NCBI GenBank assembly: GCA_930367205.1
Contig: OV884012.1
Coordinates: 57,743,239 to 57,807,238, forward strand
Length of the DNA stretch: 64,000 nucleotides
Direction of reading: 5' to 3'
Source of the DNA: Acanthosoma haemorrhoidale
Taxonomy: Eukaryota; Arthropoda; Insecta; Hemiptera; Acanthosomatidae
The notes beneath the pieces are model-generated. The model did no database searches, was not told the DNA's origin, and was given only the letters and a program-made list of their open reading frames with translations. The position numbers and the translations under genes were made by a program. This document shows, piece by piece, positions 12,205 to 22,450 of this stretch (positions are counted from its first letter, which is position 1; each line of letters starts with the position of its first letter).

Positions 12205-12506
12205 TGTAAGACAATTATTGAAGATGGGGTGAATGAACTGAAATCAGTTTCTCTGTAAACAAAGCAATTTATATACTATATATTACATTATAACAATTAT
12301 TAATATTGATTTACACAATCTTACCTGTAAACAAAGAAACGACAATTACAGTTTATAACTATTACTTCTATATTCACACTCTATTTACAAGTTTTGTTAC
12401 CTAATATAACCTTCTCTATCTAATAGCTCCTCCATCTAGTGGAGGCCAGTAGAAGCAGCGCGACAAATTCAAATATTCAAATTAAAGAGAGAATACTTTC
12501 TTTACA
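12205..12506 (-). repeat. 5' LTR of the gypsy element
   Basis: A 302-bp direct repeat of 8301-8612. On the minus strand it opens TGTAAAG and closes CTTACA, a normal TG...CA LTR. It should carry the element promoter, though I cannot mark a TATA box with confidence. A long untranslated leader is missing: gag begins 19 bp after the LTR. Confidence 0.9.
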
Positions 12507-13542
12507 CACATATATATTATTACGTTCTTTGTTTAGATATTGTAATTTTATTTTTTATTCTTTTACTTTAAAATTTTTTTTTATTATTTATTATTAGGTT
12601 CTATTAACTAATAAAAGATGAATTTAATTTTACAAATATAAAAAAATAAACTTATATTAATTGTATAAATATTGATCTATAAATTCGATTCCTTTTCTTC
12701 TTTAATTATCTTCATTCTTTAAACAAAATTAATACTTCTTCTCTTCGTGCTATTTCTCTTCCGTTCTGCTTTAAGTCAATAACCACCAACCAAAAAGTTT
12801 TTAAGTTTTTCTTACTCACAATCTCAAGCTAATAACATGTATTACGGGCTGATCCCAAAACTAGAGTGTGTATTCTGTTGTGTTCTCCTCATAGCAACAA
12901 CAACTATCAACCTTTTGTTTTTTCCTCCACTCTAAATTGTTTTTGTTTGCCTTTTTGATTCAAGGTTGGATTAAATATTTATATACAAACTCCACAAAAT
13001 CTAATATCACAACAATATATATATATATAGTAGGCTATTATATAGTAGGCTTTTTGATTTTGAACTTTCGTAAGAATAGAGCACTCAAAATGAGGGAGTA
13101 CGAGTACTTTTGTATTCATTCTCTAACCTTTATTCTAATTAGAAATACGCACTAGTTGGGTTATCGGTAACAATGATTAAAGGTCCGATTTATGATATAC
13201 TCGTATGTACAGAATCACATTCACTCTCGAATGCGTAAAACATTTGCAACAAGCGCTGTGTAATCAGCATAGGTCATCATCTGTGGGAGGGAGGATCAAG
13301 AGGTGAAATTTTCAGACCTTCATTAAAAAATAATGTTGTATATAAAGACCTTCATTTCAAATATTACAGTTTTCTTGTACAGCGTTATTAATTTGAACCT
13401 AAGAATTCTTTCATACTTATGTGCAATTAACATTCATACAATTTATACATACACATTCCATCCAGGGACTTCAGGAAGCTTTGTAAAGTCAGGAGTGTGT
13501 ATGTGGCAGGTTTGGTTAAAAGATAAAGAGATATGCTAGTGT
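12507..13542. other. AT-rich intergenic DNA with short TA repeat
   Basis: Contains a short (TA)n run near 13012-13029. No gene-like frame or repeat recognised. Confidence 0.5.
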
Positions 13543-14130
13543 TTTAGATGAGTTATATATCTCACATAACCATTTGGCGAGTAACCATAAGATTTATGTA
13601 TAGTTTTATTTTAAGTAAGCTCTTATAATTTTATGACAACTTGTCGAAAAATGTCTCTAATAATTTTTACCACATAAATACCATAAATGAACAATTTTAT
13701 ATGGTATGAATGAGATCATTTACCACAATTACTTATTGCCCATTGAGGCAGGTTGTCATTTTATCATAATAAAGTTGTTTGAAAAAATAAATAAATTAAA
13801 AAAAAATTTTTAATGTTTTTAATGGTTATGTCATAGTTTTAATTTTTTTTTTAATTTTAACTATTAACTTCATAGGTGTTCTATTTATCAATTTTAAGAA
13901 TTTTTAATTGTGGTAGAATATATGGACAATTTCAAACTTCAGCTTTGTTTGTGGAATATAATTTATATTTTATTTAATGACTGTGGCTAGTGGTAATAGT
14001 AATTAATTTGTCTCGGACAGGTAAACATTTTTTATCATTTGACTTTTTATTTTTAGATAGCTGAATACGTCAACTTAAACCAGTCGAAAGCACTATTACA
14101 ATAAAGAAGAGTTGTGGAAAGACAATAAAG
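13543..14130 (+). repeat. Unclassified repeat family A, copy A1
   Basis: Shares its start (TTAGATGAGTTATATATC then CACATAACC) and end (GTCGAAAGCACTATTACAATAAAGAA, then GTGGAAAGACAATA) with copies at 25012-25592 and 40771-41153. It is interrupted by a J1 tail at 13691-13777. It has no coding capacity. It ends in a hairpin-like word followed by ACAATAAAG, recalling non-LTR 3' ends, so it may be a SINE or a LINE 3' UTR. No terminal inverted repeat was found. Confidence 0.75.
13691..13777 (+). mobile_element. J1 Jockey 3' tail, copy 1 (nested in family A)
   Basis: Matches the last part of the J1 3' UTR: ATGGTATGAATGAGA, then ATTACTTATTGCC, the hairpin, and CATAATAAAG. The hairpin stem survives as TGCC / GGCA. 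It interrupts a family A repeat, so it is younger than that copy. Confidence 0.75.
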
Positions 14131-14469
14131 CTTTTTTGTAATTATCTTTTTACTGTTTGATTCCTATGTTGAATGAAAAGGACTATCTTTATGATTAATG
14201 GTAAATGTAGAATTTAATTCAATATATGATATAATTCAAATCCGGTAAACCATTACACTGTTGTAGAGTGTTTAGACTAGGATTGAGCTATTTGCGATAA
14301 ATAATTTAACCTTGGCCGTAAGATACTACTTAAGAGGAACATGCTGAACCCACACATCCGGTTTCGTTATACGGCAAATCCTCATAAAAACCATACGGGA
14401 CTCGCATGTTCTTCCTACCGGAGTCCATACGTATTCATTTCGACATAACAGTATTTAATACTCCTCGTA

Positions 14470-15030
14470 ACATATTACGCTCTAAGCGAGACAGAACACC
14501 TCTCACGGTTGCAGCGGAGTTATGACGAAGGCGAGTCAAGATTTAAATCTCGTCCATTTGCGCTGTTGGAGAATGAAATAAAATAAATCGCTACAGCTTC
14601 CCCGGGCAGGATGTTACCTGCAGAGAAGTCCTGTGGTGGTTATAAGAATTTGTGGAACAGAGCTTGTGCAATATTTCCAACGGGGGCCACTAGCCATTTG
14701 CATACGGCTGTAAGACAAGTGGCCGCGAGCAGGACAAATATTAGTGTGTGCACTGCCATAGAGCACGCTGCGGATAAGGAATACAGCACGGGAGTCTAAT
14801 AACTTTCCCTACCCTCCCTCAGGAATCTCTGGTTGTTTATGGCGTATACCGAATTATGCCGAGACTCCAATTAATCAAGGGGTCTGCTGTCTGCTTGCCC
14901 GCCCCCAGCACAAGTTACAGCAGAACGGCTCGTCTAGCCTTTTATGTGCTTATTTATTAACGTTTTTGTCAGGGGTTTGTGACTGCTTGAACATCAGGCG
15001 ATAAAATGGGCGTTACCAAACCTCAATGAT
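14470..15030. promoter_or_regulatory. Candidate regulatory island
   Basis: About 560 bp of balanced composition between AT-rich flanks, with a 62-codon frame that looks accidental. Words include CCAATTAATCAAG (homeodomain-like) and GGCGATAAAATGG (GATA/Hox-like). No repeat copy matches it elsewhere in the window. Conserved non-coding DNA is the favoured reading, but this is not shown. Confidence 0.3.
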
Positions 15031-15090
15031 CCGACACTAACTTATGTATTTTATTTTTTTTAACGCATATCAACCACTCCATATTTCTTA

Positions 15091-15247
15091 GTATAATTCC
15101 TTTATTGTGCAATAATTACAATCTGCCTTTTATAAGGCAATAAGTAATTAAGATATATGCTCTCATTCATACAATATTTACCGTTCATCGTTCACTCGCT
15201 CATTCATACAATATTTACAGTTCATCATTCACTCGCTCATTCATACA
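15091..15247 (-). mobile_element. J1 Jockey 3' tail, copy 2, with 10-bp TSD
   Basis: Minus-strand J1 3' UTR flanked by ATATTTCTTA at 15081-15090 and 15248-15257. It carries an extra 37-bp unit (15164-15200 and 15201-15237, near identical) compared with other copies, so this part of the 3' UTR varies in repeat number. The hairpin TTGCCT...AAGGCA is present. Confidence 0.85.
15164..15237 (-). repeat. 37-bp tandem duplication inside J1 tail
   Basis: Two adjacent units, each starting CATTCATACAATATTTAC and ending TTCACTCGCT on the plus strand, differ at only a few positions. Other J1 copies have one such unit plus a partial. Confidence 0.85.
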
Positions 15248-15530
15248 ATATTTCTTAAGACTATAAATTGTCTTTTCAGTTCCAAAACAAATGCTGTCCC
15301 AGAATCGAGAGTTATTAAAAATTACTGTAAATAAGCAAATAAAAAAGTAATTATTTTGTTTATACACATTTTATACATAATGGTTATATGGCTTGTTTGT
15401 ATATTTATTTATTCTGATTTTTTTTTATTAGAAAAGATTTAAATGACAATATCAACCCTAGTTTTTATTAGGTATTACATCTACTTTCAAAGTTGTAATT
15501 ATTATCTTTAAACAAGTACTAGACTCCGCT

Positions 15531-15724
15531 TCCTCTTTCGCTTGCGAGGGAGGCAACAACCGTGTGGACTTGGGGGGCCCCTGGGCTGTTTGTAAATATT
15601 GTATGAATGTGCGAGCGAATGATGAATTGTAAATATGGTGTGAATGAAAACACTTATCTCAATTACTTATTGCCTATTAAGTAAAGGCAGATTGTAATTT
15701 CATCATAATAAAGTTGTTAACATG
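15531..15724 (+). mobile_element. J1 Jockey 3' tail, copy 3, with 12-bp TSD
   Basis: A 194-bp, severely 5'-truncated J1 copy flanked by TAAACAAGTACT at 15519-15530 and 15725-15736, a perfect target-site duplication. It ends CATAATAAAGTTGTTAACATG, fixing the 3' end for this subfamily. It lies in opposite orientation to copy 2, 283 bp away. Confidence 0.92.
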
Positions 15725-15736
15725 TAAACAAGTACT

Positions 15737-16154
15737 ATCTTTAGCGATTCAATTTTTTTCAACCAACCAACCTATGGTTGACCAGCACCAATTCCAAATT
15801 GATGGAACTCGTTTTTTTATTTTTCACTTAATAAGCATAAGAATGTCGACACCGATTGGGGCCGCTACACAGTAGGCCTAAATTGTGAAAAACTGGACAC
15901 AATAGTATATTTTAATTTCTTCACTAGACTGACACTACCAATATCCACCATATAGATTCACTCTATAGATCTAAGAAATTCAGAGCAAGATTTTTAGGGC
16001 GCTATAAAAAAAATGTAAGCTTGTAGGTAAAATAGTAGTATTGTAAAATATGTTAATAAAGTTGTCTGAATATGGCCAACCAACAATTTCTGTTTCCACA
16101 GAATTGTAATTTCCCTTTCTTTTTCTTTTTTTTTTTTAACCTCTTTACCACTTT
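15737..16154. other. Intergenic DNA
   Basis: AT-rich with a pyrimidine run near 16110-16138. Nothing recognised. Confidence 0.45.
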
Positions 16155-16694
16155 TTAGAGCATACAATTCAAAGTCGATTGAACGAAAAAAAAAAATCTC
16201 TGTTCATCGGTTACCATTTTTAATTGTGGACAATTTTTACACTCCAAATCGTCCGGGTCCTTCCGAATCTTTATGCATTGGTCAAAAACCTTCAGTGAGA
16301 TGTGTACATCAATAATAAACAAAAGACAGCTGCCACCCATTGGCTCCGTTGACTTAAGACTCTTTGGAATAAATATTTGTTTACATTTTCGAATACTTGG
16401 GGTGGGGAGGTCTACAATGATAATATCAATCAGACGTGTTGTCGCTGTGCTTGATGTGCTATTTATCAAATTAATGATAATATGCTTTTTATTAAAGGCA
16501 GGTGGTGTTTTAGTCATTTTGCTTTTATCGAGTACGCGGACGGTAAACATAAGCGTATCACATTTATGAAAACAGACGGTCATAAATAGATTTACTTTAA
16601 GTTTTTTTTTATATCTTAATATAAACACCTGACCTAAACACCTGGAGTTAAAAAGTCCTGAGTTTAATTTAAAATAAAGTTTACTTACTGACAT
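16155..16694 (-). CDS. Unrecognised 179-codon open frame
   Basis: This is the longest open frame outside clear transposon sequence. It starts at an ATG and ends at a TAA. I do not recognise the product: no signal peptide, membrane segment or catalytic motif is evident, and two cysteines sit close together in LECKNCPQLK. Part of the plus strand is also open over the same DNA (16273-16569), so absence of stops may reflect base composition. It could be a decayed gene, an exon of an unknown gene, a piece of an unclassified transposon, or chance. No neighbouring gene gives context. Confidence 0.2.
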   Translation of the reverse strand: MSVSKLYFKLNSGLFNSRCLGQVFILRYKKKLKVNLFMTVCFHKCDTLMFTVRVLDKSKMTKTPPAFNKKHIIINLINSTSSTATTRLIDIIIVDLPTPSIRKCKQIFIPKSLKSTEPMGGSCLLFIIDVHISLKVFDQCIKIRKDPDDLECKNCPQLKMVTDEQRFFFFVQSTLNCML

Positions 16695-17026
16695 TCGTAA
16701 CTACAAGAAATCCGAAGAAATAAGTGCATTTCATCTGAACTCCCACTTAGAGGCAGTATGAAATTTAAAAAGAAATATTACATTATTGTAATATATAAAA
16801 TACTTGTATTATGAATGTCTATAGAAACTATAATAAGAATTGTTATTGCCTGGAGAAAAAAAATTAAAAGTTATACAACTAGTCCAATTTCCATCCGCGT
16901 TGTCAACGGAAGAATCGTATATTTTCATACTTTATTTTCGTTATAGACAATCTGGTGTATTTAATAGTAATAGAATAAAAGGTAAGAAACAGTAAATCCA
17001 ATGAAAAATATCAGAGCTTGTTATGT

Positions 17027-17121
17027 GGTCTTTTGAAAATAAGCAACTACCTACTTATTAGTAATCATGTTCCTACTTCCGTGTAATAAAGCACACTTCA
17101 CCAAACTGTTAACAGTGTTAA
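17027..17121 (+). repeat. 95-bp direct repeat, copy 1
   Basis: Near-identical to 17782-17877: both contain AATAAGCAACTACCTACTTA and end AAACTGTTAACAGTGTT. Only a handful of substitutions separate them. The pair may be terminal repeats of a short element or two copies of a small repeat. See copy 2. Confidence 0.85.
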
Positions 17122-17781
17122 ATGTAGGTTGGCTTCAATTTCTTCCACAAAAATCGAGTTTGGAACCACTGTGCGCCGGGATCATCCCGCATTTTTGTGT
17201 TAAATTGCATACTTGTTATAAAGATCGATTATGATGATTGGAACATTATTATACTATTTATTTTTATATAATTCTGCCAAAAATACTAAAAAAGACCTTT
17301 CAAAAATATTTGCCAACTGAGGCCGATCGCGCACAAAGCCCTCCATCCCAGGTTCAATACTATTGGTTCTCAAAATAATGCCTCGAGCACTCCGGGATCA
17401 TCCTAGTTCGGGGGACTTGAAATGGACTTATTGGGGCACTTAGATCCTCACATAGCCAACAAATCTAGTCATTTATAGGTCAGATAACTATCATTCTGAG
17501 TAAATATTAGTAACTTTCCTATAAGTATGTATTTATTTTCTCCGTATTTCCGGTAACATTATATGTATGTTGTGGATAAATGTTCCGTGGCCTACAGGTT
17601 CGCAGTACTAACCCCGAGTAGGAGAGCGTACTTTTCACCTTTACTTGAAGCCTCCTAAATTGGAAGTGGTTGGCTTCAAACATGATAGCCTGGTTTATAT
17701 GGAAATGAGTTAGTCCGCAGCACATGAAAGACCTCTCATTAATCAATTATAATTGTAAAGACTGTTTATGGTAGAGCTCTG
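17122..17781. other. Segment between the 95-bp repeats
   Basis: About 660 bp with no long open frame. Two further internal word pairs occur: GGTTGGCTTCAA at 17127-17138 and 17668-17679, and CCGGGATCATCC near 17177 and 17393. These suggest a structured non-coding element, perhaps a TRIM-like element without coding capacity. Confidence 0.4.
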
Positions 17782-17877
17782 GGTCTTTGGAAAATAAGCA
17801 ACTACCTACTTATTAGTAATTATGTTCCTACTTCCGTGTAGTAAAGCGCACTTCACCAAACTGTTAACAGTGTTTAA
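17782..17877 (+). repeat. 95-bp direct repeat, copy 2
   Basis: Second copy of 17027-17121, same orientation, 755 bp downstream. Differences include C/T in GTAATCATG, A/G in GTGTAATAAAG and A/G in GCACACTT. Confidence 0.85.
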
Positions 17878-18795
17878 GTATAGCAGTTTATGTAATTAGC
17901 AAATAAATTTGTATTAACACAACTTTCTCGTGAGTACTATGAACTTTCACATAGTTGAACTAGCTCTGATTTTTTATCGTTCTAAATATTTATCTCAGAA
18001 ACTATTTTCCATAATCATGCTTGTACTATTTCACGTAATGTCAAGAACTAATTAAAGGTAGAAACAAATAGTTTCTAACAACTAAAGTTTTTTTAGAGCT
18101 AATGGTAAAAATTTAGACTGCACCTTTTAATTTTTTTTCTTAGCGGATTATATATAGATGTTTTAGGAAGCAGTTTTAGGACAAGAGTTAAAATAAAGTG
18201 AGTTTGGTGGAAAATAGTTTTTATGATCATTACATTAAAACTGGTGAAGAGAACGTTAGGTGGGCCTATTCTGGGGAACACCTTACCGCCAAAGATCTAT
18301 TGAAGCGTGCTAGCACGGTATCAACATTATACGTAACAAAATTTTATCTTTTAGAGGAAATACCTGGATATTAAATCATAAAACTATATAATTATATAAC
18401 ATCATAGACTCATCAATTGGGACTACTATATAAAGTATGGGGAAAAAATGATTGAGTTAAGTTTACTAACTTAATTTTCAAAAAAAGTAAACGACTTGTT
18501 ACAGGTTATATGGAAAAAAAAACAAAGAAAAAAATTCGTAGTGTTAATAAAGATGTTTAGATCTTTTATTTAATCCAGCCTCAAAATTTTAGAGGAAAAT
18601 GTTTTTTGGAATATCCTTTTTTACTGGTGATTGTTTACAATGCACTTGTTAATGTTATATTGAGATAGCATATTTTTCATGTTTTTTTTTTTTTTAACAA
18701 ATGGGAGCCCCGTGAAATACTTGATGTGGGGAATCAGATAAATCAGAACAAAAAAACAGACTTTCAGTTCTGATTTGGAAGAAATCCACTAAACC

Positions 18796-18800
<5 letters not shown>
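17878..18800. other. AT-rich intergenic DNA
   Basis: No gene-like frame. The final part runs into a long A tract. Confidence 0.5.

Positions 18801-18841
<41 letters not shown>
18801..18841 (+). repeat. A39 tract followed by CC
   Basis: 39 consecutive A residues and CC directly precede J1 copy 4. A similar A18-CC-A10-CC lies just after that copy, so the A-rich DNA was probably the insertion target. Confidence 0.85.
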
Positions 18842-19144
18842 ATCCTGGCAATGGCCAGTTTCTCCAATCATGTCCTGAGCGTCTGTGGCTCTCGCGCTCT
18901 TGGTCAGCCTCCACTGGCTAGTATCCGGTGACGCGGCTGACGGAGGAGCGTGGGGGACTTCCCAAGACTCCGCTTTCTCTTCGCGGTGGATTTGGGGGGT
19001 CTCTGGGCTGTCTGTAAATATTGTATGAATGAGCGAGTGAATGATGAACTGTAAATATGGTATGAATGAGAGCATTTATCTTAATTACTTATTGCCTTAT
19101 AAAAGGCAGATTGTAATTTTAGCACAATAAAGGATTATAATAAT
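18842..19144 (+). mobile_element. J1 Jockey 3' end, copy 4
   Basis: About 300 bp covering the sequence just after ORF2 (CTGGCAATGGCCAGTTTCTC) through the 3' UTR to CACAATAAAGG and a short ATT repeat. It aligns well with the minus-strand copies at 42.3 and 60.8 kb. A18-CC flanks both sides, fitting a target-site duplication of about 20 bp within poly(A). Confidence 0.88.
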
Positions 19145-19164
19145 AAAAAAAAAAAAAAAAAACC

Positions 19165-19565
19165 AAAAAAAAAACCGTTTGCAATAAACAGGAAAAATGT
19201 AAAAACTGTACTTGCATTGAAATAATCTGATTTTAAATTATCTGTAAAGATTTGTGTAATTTAGAAAAATTATAATATACTCTCTTTAAACAATGTATAA
19301 ATATAAAAATCCCACAATAAATCTTGGCTTAAGTTATATCTAGCAAAGTGCAGTTGACCATTTGTATTGAATCACCCGGTGAAATAAGAGGAATAATTTC
19401 TCAAAAGTGTAAACAAATATACGTTACAATATAAATTTTGTTATTTGTGAACACCATCTCAACAATTAATCGTAAGTAGTTGCTTACAGTCAGAGTTTCT
19501 ACTTTGTTAGCTGTTTCTACTTTGAATATGCAGCTAGAGGTCTAGGTAAAAAAACACGGTTATTG
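19165..19565. other. AT-rich intergenic DNA
   Basis: Nothing recognised. Confidence 0.5.
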
Positions 19566-19569
19566 CCCT

Positions 19570-19995
19570 CATTTACCAATTCGCAGTAAGGGACTGACCC
19601 CCACCTCCTTCCGACCCAGGACACATTAAGCTGACCCCCCTCCACATTAGTGATGCGGCTTGGGAAGATAACAATAAATAAACTGGAGAGTAGAACAGAA
19701 GCCGATAACGGTTTTTCGAGACTGGTCCAGAAATTAATCTCGACCAGAGAAACGAGTATTGTATTTAAAACATAGCCGCGGCTATTTGTTGTTCCCTGAG
19801 GACTGCCGGGGGTGCCGAAATCCCTTTTCTAAACCCCCACTCTCCCCTCTTATCCCGGTTTCTTGATTTAAAAGCCTACTCCCAGATACATTTGAATACA
19901 ATCAGTCCCCCCGATCCGGGACTGGGGCACCGCAAGGTCAGGACGAGATGACCCGGGTCACTTTAGGTCTACCTACCGCTCGAGGACTGGAATTC
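19570..19995. promoter_or_regulatory. Candidate regulatory island
   Basis: GC-richer than its flanks, with C runs (GACCCCC, CCCCCC) and words such as CCGATAACGG and AAATTAATCTC. No coding frame or repeat match. The assignment rests on composition only. Confidence 0.3.
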
Positions 19996-21400
19996 AAGCT
20001 TTGACCTTTTTATTTTTTTGGATAAAAAAAAAAAAACAACAACCCGAAAACCGCTTTAATAAAAAGAAGAATAAAGAAAATACATTTAAACTTGTTCTCT
20101 CCTTAACAACAAAATGGCATCCCCTAATGTACATAAATTTACTTCCATATAATCCTAAACCTCTCAATATGTCCATAATAGAAATGTTCGTACAAATTAT
20201 AAAGAAAGTATGAAACAATTCAAACTGTAATGTTTTTTATTTTTGAATCCAGTAAATACGAATTTCAGCGGTATATTTTTAAAAATTATATCATTCTTTT
20301 TTCTGTTTGTAATCAGTTATAAGATAAAATGTATGTGTACACAAATATATATACTTCCACAATGTTTAACAAATAGTAATGATAGGTAATATAAAACCTA
20401 AATCTGATATTTGTGAGTTCATAGCTCCTTGTTTCACAATCAATTCCTAAGACATTTTATCGAAAGCTTAATCCCTACTTTTATTCTACACATTATAAAT
20501 ATAAGCCCTCAGTTCGGTTTTCGTTGAGTGAGAGAAGGAAGGCAATAGTTTTGACGATCGAAGTCAAATTGAAAATTATCGATTGCTTAGTAAAAAATTG
20601 GACAATTGTCTTACAATTGAAAAATCATTTTATCATATTAACAATTGCCTAATGCATAAAATGTTGCATAAAACTTTAAAAATCCATTTTTAACAGCATT
20701 ATCCACTGTTTTTGGCTATCCAGTGAACACTGAACTAAAATTACAGTATACAGTTGGGACTCTACTGTTCTTTTTATAATTGTCATCTAGAATCGGGATT
20801 TAAACCCTAAATATTTTGATTTAGAGCAAACCTTACTTCCAACTGAGATGACCAGACAATCTTATTAAAATGCTTCGTTAATACCTTGAAATTAGTGTGT
20901 TTTTTTTTGTTGAATAATACGACGTTTGCATTTAACTGGTGTCACTGTACAAATAATCATTATATACTATGTAAATGTGAAAGTGCAATTAGTGCTTTAG
21001 ACTTTAGATATGTTTCGATTATTTGTTAAACCCTTTTGGATGCTGAAAATATCTTTTAAAAATAAAATATAATATTTACTAAAAAAATATCAATTCTAAA
21101 TTAAATTTAAAGTTTAGAATGTTATTCAATAGCCTCAGGGCTGTGAATTGATTGATATGAACTGGAAACAATTTTTTTTTGTATGCTAAGTATTATTGAC
21201 CGTAACCAAAAATCACACTGTTGTACTGTGCCTCGCCCAATGATAAAGTCAACAAAGTAGACGAGTTTTAGTATTCGTAAACAACATAGTATAGTTTTAC
21301 AAAGGTTATGTTTAGTAGAATCTAAAAGTTTCAAGAATCATTTAAGGGATTATTCAATTGTTTTAATGAGGAAGATGATGTCGGGAACCTTCGGAAAGGA
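19996..21400. other. AT-rich intergenic DNA, no gene seen
   Basis: Overlapping short frames on both strands near 20000-20218 are lysine- or phenylalanine-rich and reflect A/T runs. Confidence 0.5.
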
Positions 21401-21404
21401 ATCT

Positions 21405-21640
21405 AATTAGACTGGTGGAGGTAGAAGTCTGTTACATCAGGAGAACCGATGGAGTTATCTTGTGGTGCAGTCGTGTTGAACAGGTCAGCATGACCCAGCC
21501 AAGGGGAGGCAGGGAATATCCTCCAGGCGAAGCTATTCCCTCCAGGATCTTGGACCGGTGTCTTGGTAAGTGTCCCCGCCCGGCTCACTCCCGCGGGACG
21601 ACGACACTGCAACAATCATACACCGCTGGTCACGATCTTC
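21405..21640. promoter_or_regulatory. Candidate regulatory island
   Basis: Balanced-composition stretch with open frames on both strands. A consensus splice donor GGTAAGT occurs at about 21564-21570, but no matching acceptor or coding frame supports an exon. Confidence 0.25.
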
Positions 21641-22265
21641 CATGACTGGTTTCCTCTTTCTTGTAACCATATTGTTTGCACCAATGGGACAGTAGATCTT
21701 CCGTGTTCTTTACTTACTCAAAGTTAATATGAACTTCTTGTGTACGCATATGATCTGTTCTTATGACGGTAAAGATAAAACCATCTAACATTTCTTTCAC
21801 AAAATATCAGTGATATCAAATTTTATCAAAGATGATCACACTTATATGAGATTTAAACTTCGAATTCTATCGAAGCCATACAGTATAAAATTGATGGTTT
21901 TCATTTCCTAAGTTCTTGATAATACTGTTCGATTCCGTTTATAGAACATTCCTACGATAAGCAGAACCTATGATAATTTTGCATTTATCTTTATGTATTG
22001 TTAATAGAGGTGATAGGCCTATGGGGCTAACGTATTTCATTAACACGTTAATTGGATAACTTGTTTCGATATGCTGGTGCCATTTGTGTCTGTTGAGGCA
22101 GGTACCACATGTTGTGGGCACGCGCATGGCCCAGACTTGATTAGCTCTGCTTGAGTAATTTTGCCCTAAAAACCGAATAAAAATGCAGACAAAAGGCCGG
22201 TACCTCTCACTTATGATCCATTGGTGTTACATTTATGCAGATTTTTAATTGCTTGTACGAGTAGA
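21641..22265. other. Intergenic DNA
   Basis: Mixed composition, no recognised feature. Confidence 0.4.
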
Positions 22266-22269
22266 TAAT

Positions 22270-22450
22270 ACCGCTGATGTATGCTAATGTTCACGTGCGG
22301 TGCACGCGCCGATCGGAGCGTGTCTTGTGTCAGCTGGTGGCGCAAGGTGCTGGTCGCTGGTCCGTGGTTCCACTACGGGCGGGTAACGTCTTTCCGGGTT
22401 TGGCGCCTTGTCAGGGTTCATGGGTCATAGGCTCATCCTACGGGATGTAG
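22270..22450. promoter_or_regulatory. Candidate regulatory island
   Basis: Locally GC-rich, with a CACGTG E-box within TTCACGTGCGG and further GTGCACGCGCC and GGCGCC words. No coding frame. Confidence 0.3.

Larger units (their letters stand above)
8301..12506 (-). mobile_element. Degenerate Ty3/gypsy LTR retrotransposon
   Basis: About 4.2 kb with direct LTRs at both ends and, in minus-strand order, gag, RT, RNase H, integrase core and integrase C-terminal region, the gypsy order. The LTRs start TGTAAAG and end CTTACA (one end mutated to CTTATA). A polypurine tract abuts the downstream LTR. Gag has an in-frame stop, pol is split by several frameshifts and stops, and the RT catalytic box is missing, so the copy is dead. 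The segment between gag and RT is too short for an intact zinc-knuckle and protease region, implying an internal deletion. No envelope-like frame lies between integrase and the 3' LTR. I could not identify a target-site duplication. Confidence 0.95.

Noticed and set aside
8291..12514. ACATATA near both outer ends of the gypsy LTRs as a target-site duplication
   Set aside because: The words do not abut the LTR ends, so they are probably chance in AT-rich DNA.
20001..20218. Overlapping 70-74 codon frames on both strands
   Set aside because: They are produced by A and T runs; no complex protein sequence.
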